From Guyanagaster necrorhizus (Eukaryota > Basidiomycota > Agaricomycetes > Agaricales > Physalacriaceae): a DNA stretch of 64,000 nucleotides. Positions 1 to 9,279 of this stretch are shown piece by piece (position 1 is the stretch's first letter; each line of letters begins with the position of its first letter). A program made the translations under genes and the position numbers. The notes below the pieces were generated by a model. The model did no database searches. It worked only from the letters and a program-made list of their open reading frames with translations, and was not told where the DNA came from. The stretch is from NCBI RefSeq assembly GCF_019112545.1, contig NW_025064903.1:559324-623323 (forward strand), read 5' to 3'.

Positions 1-251
1 ACAGAATGCGTGTTATTCTTTATGGAACCTACAAAACACCTACTAAAGCACACTGATAATGTATGACGCAAGGGGCTTACTTAACTTATCGAATTTCCCA
101 CGCCACAAACTATGTTGTTCCTTGTTTACATATATTCCGCCTGGAAGGATCTGCCGTCAGGGAACAGCAACGTCCATCGCCATCGCCGCCATCGTCGTCG
201 TCGTTGTCGACGCCATCCGCTCCTTCAAATTCCCTCTCTCCCTCCGTCACT

Positions 252-1289
252 ATGATATCCTCGCTCGCTGTCCTTTCAGTGCTGACGACGGCGGTCTTTG
301 CCCAGTCTTCTTCTGTGAGTCCCTATATGTTTCAAGATTCAAGATTTTTTTCTGATTCATGTCAGTCGTCGGCAGCCTCTGCATCGTCGACAAGCAGCCC
401 ATTAATTCCGTCGGGCATCAGCTCCACTTGTACCACCTTTCTTCAATCCTTGAACAGTAATTCCGACTTGGCCGCATGCACGGAAGCTCTGGCCGCTGCG
501 ACATCCGCTTACGCCCCAGGAAACTCATCATCGTCTTCCTCATCCTCCGGAATGACCAGCGTACTTGACAACATTGAATCCAATTCATGCGATGATACCG
601 TTATTATCCCAATCATTGCGAATTTTGGAACGCAGTGCCAGACCGAGCTCGTTTCCAGCCCTGACAAGGCAGTCATTCTGATGTATGATACCGTCTATAT
701 GATGAATCCTTGGCTCCAGGTGCTTGTCACCAAGGATGACAATGGCACATTTTGTGTCTTTGAGTCCAACAGCGCCGCCACGAACAGCACCTCCAGCTCT
801 GCATCGGCAAGTGGCTACAGCAATGCTGCTGCCGTTGTGTCTACCACTGACTTCTACGAAATAAGCAATAACCTTGTCGAGAACCTGGATTCGGGTAGCA
901 CGCTATCTCGGCGGGCACAAACTGTCGTTACCACTCCCAATGCGACTACTTGGACCACGCACGGCATTCCATTCCTCTTCTTCACAAGCTCGCTATCTTC
1001 ATCTACCCTCTGCACCACCTGTGCCCGTAACGTTTTGACAGTTTGGATTTCATGGGAATCAAAGGTGCCATATGCTGCTGCTGCAAACCAGAGTGCTCTT
1101 CTGAGTGGCCTGACCAGCCTGTACTCGGCCATTCAGACTAAATGCGGTCAATCATTCCTTAGCGGAGCTGTTACAGCTGCGGGCGGCCTTGGTACCAGCA
1201 ACGCTCCTCGCATGGTGACCAGTGGAAAAGGGTTGGTCAGCTTCGTTGCCGGTCTAGCGAGTCTGGCGGTTGCATCTGTCTTTCTTTAA
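252..1289 (+). CDS. Secreted, probably GPI-anchored cysteine-rich protein
   Basis: A two-exon gene: exons 252-314 and 366-1289, 328 residues. The 51-nt intron 315-365 (gtgagt...tcatgtcag) is a multiple of three, so the frame also reads through it. I chose the ATG at 252 because it starts a clean signal peptide (MISSLAVLSVLTTAVFA, cut before QSSS); the upstream ATG at 63 would bury that signal. The mature part has eight cysteines in an even spread (contexts CTTFL, CTEAL, CDDT, CQTEL, CVFES, CTTCARN, CGQSF), Ser/Thr-rich low-complexity stretches suited to O-glycosylation, several N-x-S/T sites, and a hydrophobic C-terminus (SFVAGLASLAVASVFL) after a small-residue stretch, as expected of a GPI-attachment signal. 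It is therefore likely a cell-wall or plasma-membrane surface protein. The cysteine pattern resembles fungal DUF7729-type proteins, but I am not certain of that family. Function unknown. Confidence 0.75.
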   Translation: MISSLAVLSVLTTAVFAQSSSVSPYMFQDSRFFSDSCQSSAASASSTSSPLIPSGISSTCTTFLQSLNSNSDLAACTEALAAATSAYAPGNSSSSSSSSGMTSVLDNIESNSCDDTVIIPIIANFGTQCQTELVSSPDKAVILMYDTVYMMNPWLQVLVTKDDNGTFCVFESNSAATNSTSSSASASGYSNAAAVVSTTDFYEISNNLVENLDSGSTLSRRAQTVVTTPNATTWTTHGIPFLFFTSSLSSSTLCTTCARNVLTVWISWESKVPYAAAANQSALLSGLTSLYSAIQTKCGQSFLSGAVTAAGGLGTSNAPRMVTSGKGLVSFVAGLASLAVASVFL

Positions 1290-2329
1290 GGGGTGAGAGG
1301 AAGAGAACGAAGGGGAGATCGTTGCTGGCTTTCATCGGACTTTCTCCATTCTGTTACTTCCTTTCCGATATTATCCTACCATTACTCGACCATAAAGCTT
1401 TATACCCGCTGGAGCGTTAGGTATCATTTGATTTACTTTTGGGATATCATTGGTATTGGATCTTCTTTTCTTCACAGTTATGGGTGATGTGCTTTTTCAA
1501 CTTCCATACTGTGATTCACTTGCATCCAATCCGTATATATATATAGCCTCCAGCCTAAGAATTTATTATTCTGTCTTCATTTGTTGTAAGTTGTAACGCT
1601 CTACTTCTTGGCGGCTGGCATATGTATATCCTGGCTACATCATTTTTACGAGACGGTACCGCTTATGATGTGGGTGAGGGTACAGCCACAGCGACGCCTC
1701 TTCTACAACCACACCAATTCCCCAGTAACAGGGTTCCATACTTTTTCCTGAAATTTGATTCATTGAGTATTCTATATATTTCTCGGTAAGACAAACTATT
1801 CTCCCATTTACATCTCTGACTACTATCAATATTCTCAAGGTAACCTACGGCCGCCCCCGCGGGACACCGAGTATCTCATCCTTCTTTCGGTGCGGTGCAG
1901 TGCCCTAAACACTCTCAAGAATATGTCATATCAGACGTAATATTTCTCGGAAACGATAGGTATGGAATGGGCCGAAAATTGCCGGTGCGCATTACTGAAC
2001 GTAAAGCTTTAATCAGTCCGAATGGCTTTGAGAAATGGCCGACGCACATTAAAGTTCCTGATAAGAGTTTTGTGGCGTGGCGTGCTGGAATACTGACTAC
2101 GGGGATGAAGGAATAATCCAAGCACTGGCGGTGCGTGGTCTTACTCCCCCCCCCCCCCCCAGTATTTCTTTCAAGAAACAACACCATATAATTCAAGTTC
2201 GACAATCATTCAACACAGTCGCAGGCTACTTACTTACCTCCGCACCATATCCGAGTCCTGCCATGACGACCTGGTTATGAACCAGGATCCTGGAAAATCT
2301 CAGCATCCTTATCGTTCCGTGTTAGTGAC
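1290..2329. other. Intergenic, no gene recognised
   Basis: This is the 3' flank of the secreted-protein gene. Short ORFs occur on both strands but none shows a domain, signal peptide or credible splice structure. A run of 16 C lies at 2145-2160. Confidence 0.5.
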
Positions 2330-5300
2330 CTAGATTTAACAGCTTGGCTGGAGTATTTGCCCTTGGCGCCTGCATGTCACACGAGAGTGGTCGCCGCCTT
2401 AAGGACGCGGTTTGAACAGGCTATCGATAAGGTCAAGGAGTTAGACGCACATACAAGCATTCAGGCAGGAGGGGGCGGAGTATGAGTCAGCAAAGGACTC
2501 AACGGCCCGCAAAATTGGCGTACATGCTTAAGGAAGAACATTTGTATATTTCTATCGGTCCCTTTGTCATGCTGACAAGCTGCATTCAGATGCCATGTAT
2601 AGGCGGAGCAGGAGACGAAAGAGCCGCAGCACCAAGAAGCTAGCGCAGCTGACAAGAACTTACCTATTCTGAGGGTTTATTGACAGCTGTGAAGTACTTG
2701 CGCTGACCTTGCGGAATGATGAACTGGAGGACAAACGCAAGATGTTTTTTGCTGTGCTCTACAAAATGAGCGTTCGCCTTTCTATTTCCAGGACACGTCG
2801 CAGGTACGTACTAGGCCGTTGATCAGACCAAGACTATGGTAAATGATGTTAATATCCGCAGAGTTTCCTCAGCATGCCCCTGTCTGATTTCGCAAGAGCA
2901 AAGAGCCATTTAGTACAGTCGGACGGGGAAGAAAAGCCGATAATAAATTGCACGTAGTCACCGTTCCGCGGAATGTCACTGAAGATGAACCGAAACCGAT
3001 ACCACAAGGTCGGAAAGGCCTCTGAATTGATCAAACAGGGTATGATTTAAATTGACCAAGCTGTACCCATGTTGATCAATCGCTCTAGACGTCAGTGGAC
3101 CTCTTGAGAAGGTAGGATAGGACGGAAAGTAGCCACATCCAGGATGGCCGCAACCTAGATCCGAGTCGTTCCAAATTTTTGCTTGAACAATCTCTTATTG
3201 TGAGGCTCCATAGAATGAGTAGTCCCGAAAACCTAAAATCGGGGGTGAAAAACTCGATGTCACAGGGATGAAGCGTATCTACTCAAGTCCAGGCCATCGA
3301 AGTCTTTGCTATTCTTGTCGTGTTAAGAACATAAACTAAGTATTTCACGTTTGGTGAGAATCAAATTAGTGCACTCCATATGGAAATATATCATTTAGAC
3401 CCTATCGCGCAGGGATGAAGGCTGATCGTACGCGGGGCCTTCATATCGACATTAAAACCTACTTAATTTCTTACAAGCACCGTGAAAGAACCCGCAGAAC
3501 GAGTGGAGCGGGTGGTGTACACTGTACCGAAAGGTGAACTCCGGCCGGCTTCTCATCATCATGCATCGTTCCCCGAATCCCGTCCGACACGTATCCTCAG
3601 ATGAAAGAAGAACCTCAGTTAGCACCCCAATCGGCAAAAACGAACCTGAAAGAGACTTCCAGAATCATGTGTGCGCAATTTTTGAAACGATCGAGCAGTC
3701 CCCTGAAAATTGACAGCGCGCCTAGATATAATACCACCGAGGAAGAACACATCAGATCAATAGAGAACCCTGTTGGCTAAGACACGAGATAGTGGGGCGT
3801 CCAATGGCGGTGATAAGACTTATACTTATCCATCTCCTGCCTTAGATTGGTCCATGTGCTTCCCAAACACGCCTACACGAGGTGGCGGGAATTTTATGGA
3901 TACCGGGTTAACCTTTCACGGTCTAGTGGCGCCGTCGTAGCCAATGTAGCACCGCCACTACTCAGCCCGATCAAAAGTCCACTGCCGCCGGTAGCGAAGG
4001 CGCAAATCCTTTTTGGCTTTCAATCGTGCGGCATTTCGTTGAACCGAGGGGTGCCTTTCACTGGTTCCTGTGGTTACGATTCTATCACTTTGACTGACCA
4101 CACGCAACAACTCTGTTCTTGAATTGTGGTTTCATACTACATTCCAAACTTGTTTCCCAGCTTCGTTGCTAAGTCCATTGATTTGAAAAGGAAGATGGAT
4201 CCGCTAACGATCTTTTTTAGTGTCAGTATTACGTTGACTCTCGAAAAGCGCTGCGCCACGTCGAGCTTCTAAAGTCTACCGTGCAACTGGACTTCGTGCC
4301 ACCCGCGCTAGACCAGCAGACGCGACACACTTTGGATCTGGAAACGCAAGTGAAGCAGCTGACTCGGGGCCTCATAGAGGTGCAGCGGAAAACCAAAGCT
4401 GGGCGCCGTGAGTTTGAGGATTAAAAGACTCAAAGGCCCGGGGAAGGAAAATGTGGTCAAAGGTAACGGGGGAAAGGGATGAATCTCAGGCGAGGATTGA
4501 CAAAGAGGAGAGGTACCTTATTCAAAGCTACGGCTTTATATCGCCGTGCTCATCAAATATGAGGAGTACATCGAAGCAAAATGTGGAGATGCTTGAGCTA
4601 ATAATTGCTGAAGCCACAGCAGTGGTGCGTTGGATAATGTTCATTGTTGATGTCTGACAATGCTCCATAGAAAGAGGAACGGTCAGAGAATTTGGATAAA
4701 TATACTTCACTGCATACAGAGTTGCAGGTTATGTATAGCTCGTTATCTGATGGACGTACGGACGGTGAGAGTATAAATGTTCATTGCATCCGAAAAGCTT
4801 GAGTAGCGAATGTATAATCTCCTCATAACGATGAGCTGGAGCAACAGGTTGCTATTGCTGGTGCAAGTGAATTCAAATACTCAGGTAGCCATGTTACTAC
4901 GTCAAGCAGGGAGCAAGATGCAGTCGAGACAGAAGTCATGAAAGAGGCGGTGGAACTTTCTTGTATTCATATGGCCCGCTTCAATGCCCTTTCCTTATCC
5001 TCTGATTAGATATCAGTTCAAACAGTGAGTAAGTTGGCACTGCAGAGGGAAAATCTGCTGCACTCATGCTAGCTCAGTTGAAGTGATGGAACAATTAGCC
5101 CTCAGATAGGCAGAATTTTGTTCATCCCAAGCAAAGTATTAATCGAATATGCCCGGAATGTGTTGTCTCTAATCTCAAATTCGAGACACCCACGGCGTAC
5201 GTTGGTCGCGTCCACTACAGGTGGGCTATTTACAAACCGACTTTGCAGGTCATTGTGGGACGGTGATGTATTCTTCGACAACGCAATGTCTACCTATAGC

Positions 5301-5500
5301 CATCGTACGTATTACTGCAGTTGCTTTCGGCGAAATATATCTCTTGAGGCGTAATATGCAGGCAGACGAAGGTCGCGGCTGAAGCACTGGATAAGGCCTA
5401 CGAGCGCCTGTAAACAGAGCTCAGCGCGGCAATATTTCGAGCAGAGAGGCGGGCTGAATCAGAATCTGCTGTGATTTTCTGAGAGCCGTGGTCTTGACGC
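2330..5500 (+). pseudogene. Decayed multi-exon coiled-coil gene
   Basis: Several separated stretches read as charged, heptad-like helical sequence on the plus strand and are divided by short intron-like segments. Fragments include about 2381-2480 (ends KVKELDAHTSIQ), 2697-2790 (LRNDELEDKRKMFF), 4220-4425 (a 68-residue block containing LETQVKQLTRGLIEVQ), 4672-4770 (KEERSENLDKYTSLHTELQ), 4832-5000 (NDELEQQVAIAG, EVMKEAVELS) and 5365-5480 (KVAAEALDKAYERL). The segment 4633-4671 looks like an intron (gtgcgt...ctgacaatgctccatag). In the last fragment a TAA sits exactly where CAA would continue the helix. I infer a once long coiled-coil protein, now broken, and cannot name it. A heavily spliced live gene is the alternative. 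Confidence 0.35.
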
Positions 5501-5788
5501 ACTTAGGCAGGGAACTTTTGTAAAGACACCGGGGAAAATAGATCTTCGCTAACGTCGAGTACCGTCATCCTCGGGATCCGAGGCTGAATGTACACTAATG
5601 ACAGATAATCTGTTTGCCGTTGCGCTAATATTGCGTGATCGCACTAGTACTGCCCGCCTTTCCAAGTCATCACAAATAAAATATTTTGTATTTTATGAGG
5701 GTCATGCTGGAAGCTGGGGAAAAAGAAAGATTTTAGACGTGAATGGTACAGTTAAACAAATAACGGCAATAAGTCTTTATCCACAGTC

Positions 5789-6426
5789 TCATATTTGGAG
5801 AATAAGAACAAGCAGTCCTATCTCCACCGCAGCAACAACACCAGATACCGCGAGTACTATCCATCCTGCCGTAATAAACGGCCGTCCAAAGACGCGAGTG
5901 TTCTCCTGCCCGACGGTCTGTATAGGGACTTTCGACATGACATTGGAATTCTCAGCATCGATGCGGGTGCACACGCTTTCCCCATCCACCTCCGGTTCCG
6001 GTTCCGACGATTCTGATTGAGGTTCTGTTTCCTGAGGGTCTGCAAAGTCATGCTGTGAATGACGGGCCCGCAGGAATGCGATGATAAACAGAAGACATCC
6101 TAGGATGGCGAAAAGAAGTCCGACTTTTTTGTCTCAGAATTCGGATGACTGGTTGAGACGGGGGAAAGACGTACTTTTGTAGAATCGGTGGTCGAAAAGG
6201 CGAAGAATGGTCAGGGCATAACCAAGGTTACCCATCGCAGATCGGGTGTAGGCCCCGTGAAATGTTCTTTGGCGCGCTCTGAGCTCAACGAGTTCACTCA
6301 TATCGGTCGTGCTAAAGGATCCGGCTCTATGTCCCCTGCAAAAATTCGAACGTCACGATCTGTCGCAGAATTCCAGCATTAACACGTCATGATGCCCTAC
6401 CTATATCGGCGGTGGGTGTCGCTCAT
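5789..6426 (-). CDS. DUF202-family small membrane protein
   Basis: Three exons on the minus strand: 6426-6401, 6335-6175 and 6123-5789, giving 173 residues. The introns are 65 and 51 nt with GT...AG ends. The protein has the layout of the DUF202 family found in fungal vacuolar or plasma-membrane proteins: an N-terminal segment with RARQRTFHGAYTRSAMG in the position of the family's RTFLAWLRT motif, then LRLFDHRFYK, a first membrane segment (IGLLFAILGCLLFIIAFLRA), an acidic Glu/Pro/Ser-rich linker (residues about 85-105), and a final membrane segment (ITAGWIVLAVSGVVAAVEIG) followed by LLVLILQI at the very C-terminus. The start ATG at 6426 opens a short first exon, a common fungal arrangement. 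It is divergently placed to OXA1 with 406 bp between start codons. The biochemical role of the family is not established. Confidence 0.75.
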
Positions 6427-6832
6427 GTTGGGGAAAAAGCAAAGAAAAAGATACGGCAAGTGGAAAGAGGTGAGATACGGATTCGGACCGTGGTAGTGTG
6501 GTACAGAGGGGCCTGATTTATTTCCAATTCTAATTCCGAAAACAGCAATGACCGCTTCGATCACATGATTTTCCTTTTTTTCTTTCCGAACGCAAAGTCA
6601 GCGACATCAGGACCTGAATCCGGCTCGTTACGGTGCTGTAGGACAATATTCCGGTGGGGGAATCCTTTCCAGTGCGATAGGAAGGCAATAATTGGATTAG
6701 AGCTTTAATATGCAGTGGTCTGTAATTGGCAGAAGCCAATGTCTCAAATTTTCTGTACGGAGGTACGCATGTTTTCGCCTCTTTTAAAGGACAAAATTAA
6801 TACTCTTATGTTGTGATAGAGTAAATGGAATG
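6427..6832. promoter_or_regulatory. Shared divergent promoter region (DUF202 gene / OXA1)
   Basis: The 406 bp between the two divergent start codons must carry both promoters. I see no clear TATA box at a useful distance on either side. The assignment is by position only. Confidence 0.4.
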
Positions 6833-8133
6833 ATGTGTAATAGCGCTCTCAAGCGGCTGTCTTCGGTAGGTCACTACCTGTCTGATCTGTTTCGACTGAA
6901 CAAGATTTGACAGACGAACAGCGTAAGCAGTAACAGATACGCGCTTCAAGCCTTCCTTGCTTCTCGAAACTTCTCCAGTACAACATTTCGGGCGTCTCCA
7001 GAATCCAAAATAGTAGACAGCCTTGCTGGCTCAGCTACAGCGACATTACCCGACGCACCAGCCTCCCCCGTACCCTCTTATGTTGTTGTAGAATCCTCGT
7101 CTATACCAACCGATGCTATCTCAGAAACTCTTAACGGCATCCCACCTCTCCAGTACGGTGACCTTGCCTCACTAGGCCTCGTCTCCTGGACACCTCCCTC
7201 ATTCTTCCGTTTGATGTTTGAGGGGATCAACGTTACGACCGGACTGCCCTGGTTCTGGACTATCATAATAGGTTCCATCATCGCCAGAGGGGTCGTCGTT
7301 CCCTTCGCCATCAGCGCCCTCCGCCATAATCAGCGTCTAGGGCTTGTCTCCCCCCAATTGACAAAACTGCAAGAGCAGATGACTTTGGCGAAACAGAGGA
7401 AGGATACTGTGATGCAGCAGAAATCTGTACTGCAGATTGGCGCACTGATGTCGTCCGCCCAGGTTAAACCGATGATGCTCATCCTGGGCCAGGCAGTCAC
7501 GTTCGCAGTATCGGTTTCCGCTTTCATGGCTGTGCAGAAGATGGGGGCCCTTCCTGTCCCTCAGCTCACCGAGAGCGGTTTCTCCCTCCTTCCTGATCTA
7601 ACGGCGTCGATGCCCGTACCGATGAACATTCTAATCGGGTCTTCGATATTTTTGCAAATTCGAGTAGGCCTCAGCTTAGCGGTTAAAACGTTAAATCATG
7701 ATTATATTTGCAGAACCAAATCTCGGAATCGACAACTTCAACGCCTGAGTATGTGGCCAGGATGAACGTCCTGAGTGTTTTCTTACCGGTGATGTCCACC
7801 TTGGCTATCTGGGGAACGGGAATGTCGTCTGTGAGTCCTCCGTATTTCAATTATTTCTTGAGCGCGCTCTGATTCGAGTTTATTCAGGCAGTTGGCCTAT
7901 ACCTGCTGGTAATGTCGACGATGTTGTCGCTTCAGTCCGTTATACTTCGGCATCCTGCTGTCAGGCAGCGGCTGGGCATACAGGCATTCAGAGATGTGAC
8001 CTTCCCTAGCTTTGCACGTTTGCGGTCAGACTTCCGATCTGTCGCTAGCGAGTTGAAAGGGTGGTACCTGAGCAAAATTACGCCACAGCCGTCAAAGCGT
8101 TCTCAGCGACTAAATGTAAAGCACAGGCGATAG
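6833..8133 (+). CDS. OXA1: Mitochondrial inner-membrane insertase Oxa1 (YidC/Oxa1/Alb3 family)
   Basis: Four exons: 6833-6865, 6914-7663, 7714-7830 and 7888-8133, giving 381 residues, close to the usual size of fungal Oxa1. Introns are 48, 50 and 57 nt. Exon 1 encodes only MCNSALKRLSS; together with exon 2 it makes an Arg/Ser/Ala-rich presequence (NRYALQAFLASRNFSS) for mitochondrial import. The conserved core starts near residue 100: LPWFWTIIIGSIIARGVVVPF is the first membrane segment, followed by the matrix loop (QLTKLQEQMTLAKQRKD), further membrane segments (PMMLILGQAVTFAVSVSAF; MNVLSVFLPVMSTLAIWG; AVGLYLLVMSTMLSLQ) and a basic C-terminal tail (QPSKRSQRLNVKHRR) as used for binding the mitoribosome. 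The family inserts mitochondrially encoded proteins (e.g. Cox2) into the inner membrane. The gene ends only 30 bp before a DNA transposon terminus. Confidence is high; the first exon is the least certain part. Confidence 0.88.
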
Positions 8134-8163
8134 CATAGATTTATACCAATGTGGAACGCACTA

Positions 8164-8187
8164 CAGTCGACTCTCTCATAACCTATA
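8164..8187 (+). repeat. Left terminal inverted repeat of DNA transposon
   Basis: It begins CAGTCGACTCTCTCATAACC and pairs with the right end at 17315-17338. Confidence 0.8.
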
Positions 8188-8665
8188 GCGGTCGGTGGAC
8201 TCTTGGAGCTATGGGTTACAAGGGAGTATGGGGTTGGAGGGAGGTCATTGTAGGTCAACTTTGAGGCCCTCATAGGGGCTTATATTTTGTTAATAGGCCT
8301 ATAATATAACATACATGCTATTTAGAAGTGAAGTAGCTTGTAATATGGCTGTCCTGAAGTGAATTAGTCTCTTCAAGCTTTGCTTTTCATCTGAACAAAG
8401 CCAAGATGTTTTCTAGGTTCTGAGTGAACAGATCATCCATGATCTTGATGCATTTTGAAGAGTTCTGACAGCCTGAAGAGCCTCATGGCACTTAGGACAA
8501 GGTTCCAACACGGAATCATCATCAGCATCAACATCACCTCTGAGTCCATTCTCATCAATGCCTTCTTCTGCACTCTGCAATGCCATCACTGCATTTTAAT
8601 TTGACTCTCAAGTCAGTCATATGCATGCCTCTGGCTCATATCAAAATTCTTGAATGCAGCTCCAA
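8188..8665 (-). pseudogene. Decayed reading frame inside the DNA transposon
   Basis: On the minus strand, past the TGA at 8613-8615, another frame reads on for about 60 codons, with an acidic patch (RGDVDADDDSVLEPC) and a CPKCHEALQ motif, before stopping near 8414. It may be the continuation of the ORF that starts at 17045, now frameshifted. I do not recognise the family. Confidence 0.3.
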
Positions 8666-8670
8666 AATCC
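8666..8670. repeat. Target-site duplication AATCC, left copy (element 1)
   Basis: AATCC immediately precedes the 5' LTR and is repeated immediately after the 3' LTR at 16850-16854. A 5-bp duplication is standard for Ty3/gypsy integrases. Confidence 0.92.
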
Positions 8671-8764
8671 TGTTACGATTTTTCCATTTCTTTTCCTTTT
8701 TACCCCTATTTATGCTTAGTCATAGCACGAGACCATGGGAAGGGCTTAGTAAGCACAACTATGC

Positions 8765-9054
8765 NNNNNNNNNNNNNNNNNNNNNNNNNNNNNNNNNNNN
8801 NNNNNNNNNNNNNNNNNNNNNNNNNNNNNNNNNNNNNNNNNNNNNNNNNNNNNNNNNNNNNNNNNNNNNNNNNNNNNNNNNNNNNNNNNNNNNNNNNNNN
8901 NNNNNNNNNNNNNNNNNNNNNNNNNNNNNNNNNNNNNNNNNNNNNNNNNNNNNNNNNNNNNNNNNNNNNNNNNNNNNNNNNNNNNNNNNNNNNNNNNNNN
9001 NNNNNNNNNNNNNNNNNNNNNNNNNNNNNNNNNNNNNNNNNNNNNNNNNNNNNN
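8765..9054. other. Assembly gap (290 N)
   Basis: The flanks ACTATGC and CTTCGAG are only 167 bp apart in the 3' LTR (16514-16680), so the true gap is probably about 167 bp. ORFs drawn through it are artefacts. Confidence 0.95.
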
Positions 9055-9147
9055 CTTCGAGCTAAAGTTTATACTTATACCATCCTACTCTCGAGCCACT
9101 ACGTGGCCTTGTGACACACCGAACAAGAGCAACATCACAAGTGAATT

Positions 9148-9178
9148 CGTGTGATCCCTCGAAGTGCGAAGGGACATG
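9148..9178 (+). promoter_or_regulatory. U5 bulged hairpin (element 1, 5' LTR)
   Basis: The outer stem is CGTG with CATG (CACG in the 3' LTR copy), then a 5'-side bulge TGA, the inner stem TCCCT with AGGGA, a bulged A, a CG/CG pair and the loop AAGTG. Elements 2 and 5 have the same plan with different stem bases. The 3' LTR copy is at 16774-16804. It lies 46 nt before the PBS. A role in RNA folding for primer recognition or packaging is an inference. Confidence 0.65.
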
Positions 9179-9224
9179 TCGTCTATCACGTGTTGTCAGA
9201 TCACGTGTCGCTTGGGCTTAACAA

Positions 9225-9237
9225 TTAGCTCGAAGCT
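9225..9237 (+). other. Self-complementary primer-binding site (element 1)
   Basis: TTAGCTCGAAGCT begins one base after the 5' LTR. It is the exact reverse complement of AGCTTCGAGCTAA inside the LTR (16679-16691 in the 3' copy), where the transcript is predicted to start. No match to a tRNA 3' end (TGG...) is present here. This is the arrangement of Tf1/sushi-group elements, which prime reverse transcription with the 5' end of their own RNA. Confidence 0.8.
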
Positions 9238-9279
9238 TCCTCATTCCCTTTCTCAAGCCCAATTGTGCTGAGAAACCGA

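Larger units (their letters stand above)
8671..9223 (+). repeat. 5' LTR of element 1 (contains assembly gap)
   Basis: It matches the 3' LTR on both sides of the gap. The 3' LTR is 430 bp; this one measures 553 only because the gap is written as 290 N. The TATA-like box and the predicted transcript start fall in the gap. Confidence 0.93.

Noticed and set aside
2145..2160. Run of 16 C as a possible regulatory or structural element
   Set aside because: A homopolymer without context; length may be a sequencing artefact.
8580..9114. ORFs of 154-161 codons across the N block
   Set aside because: Most of their length is unknown bases; the region is the 5' LTR.
9224..9245. tRNA-type primer-binding site after the 5' LTR
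   Set aside because: No TGG-starting stretch complementary to a tRNA 3' end is present; the self-complementary site explains the position better.
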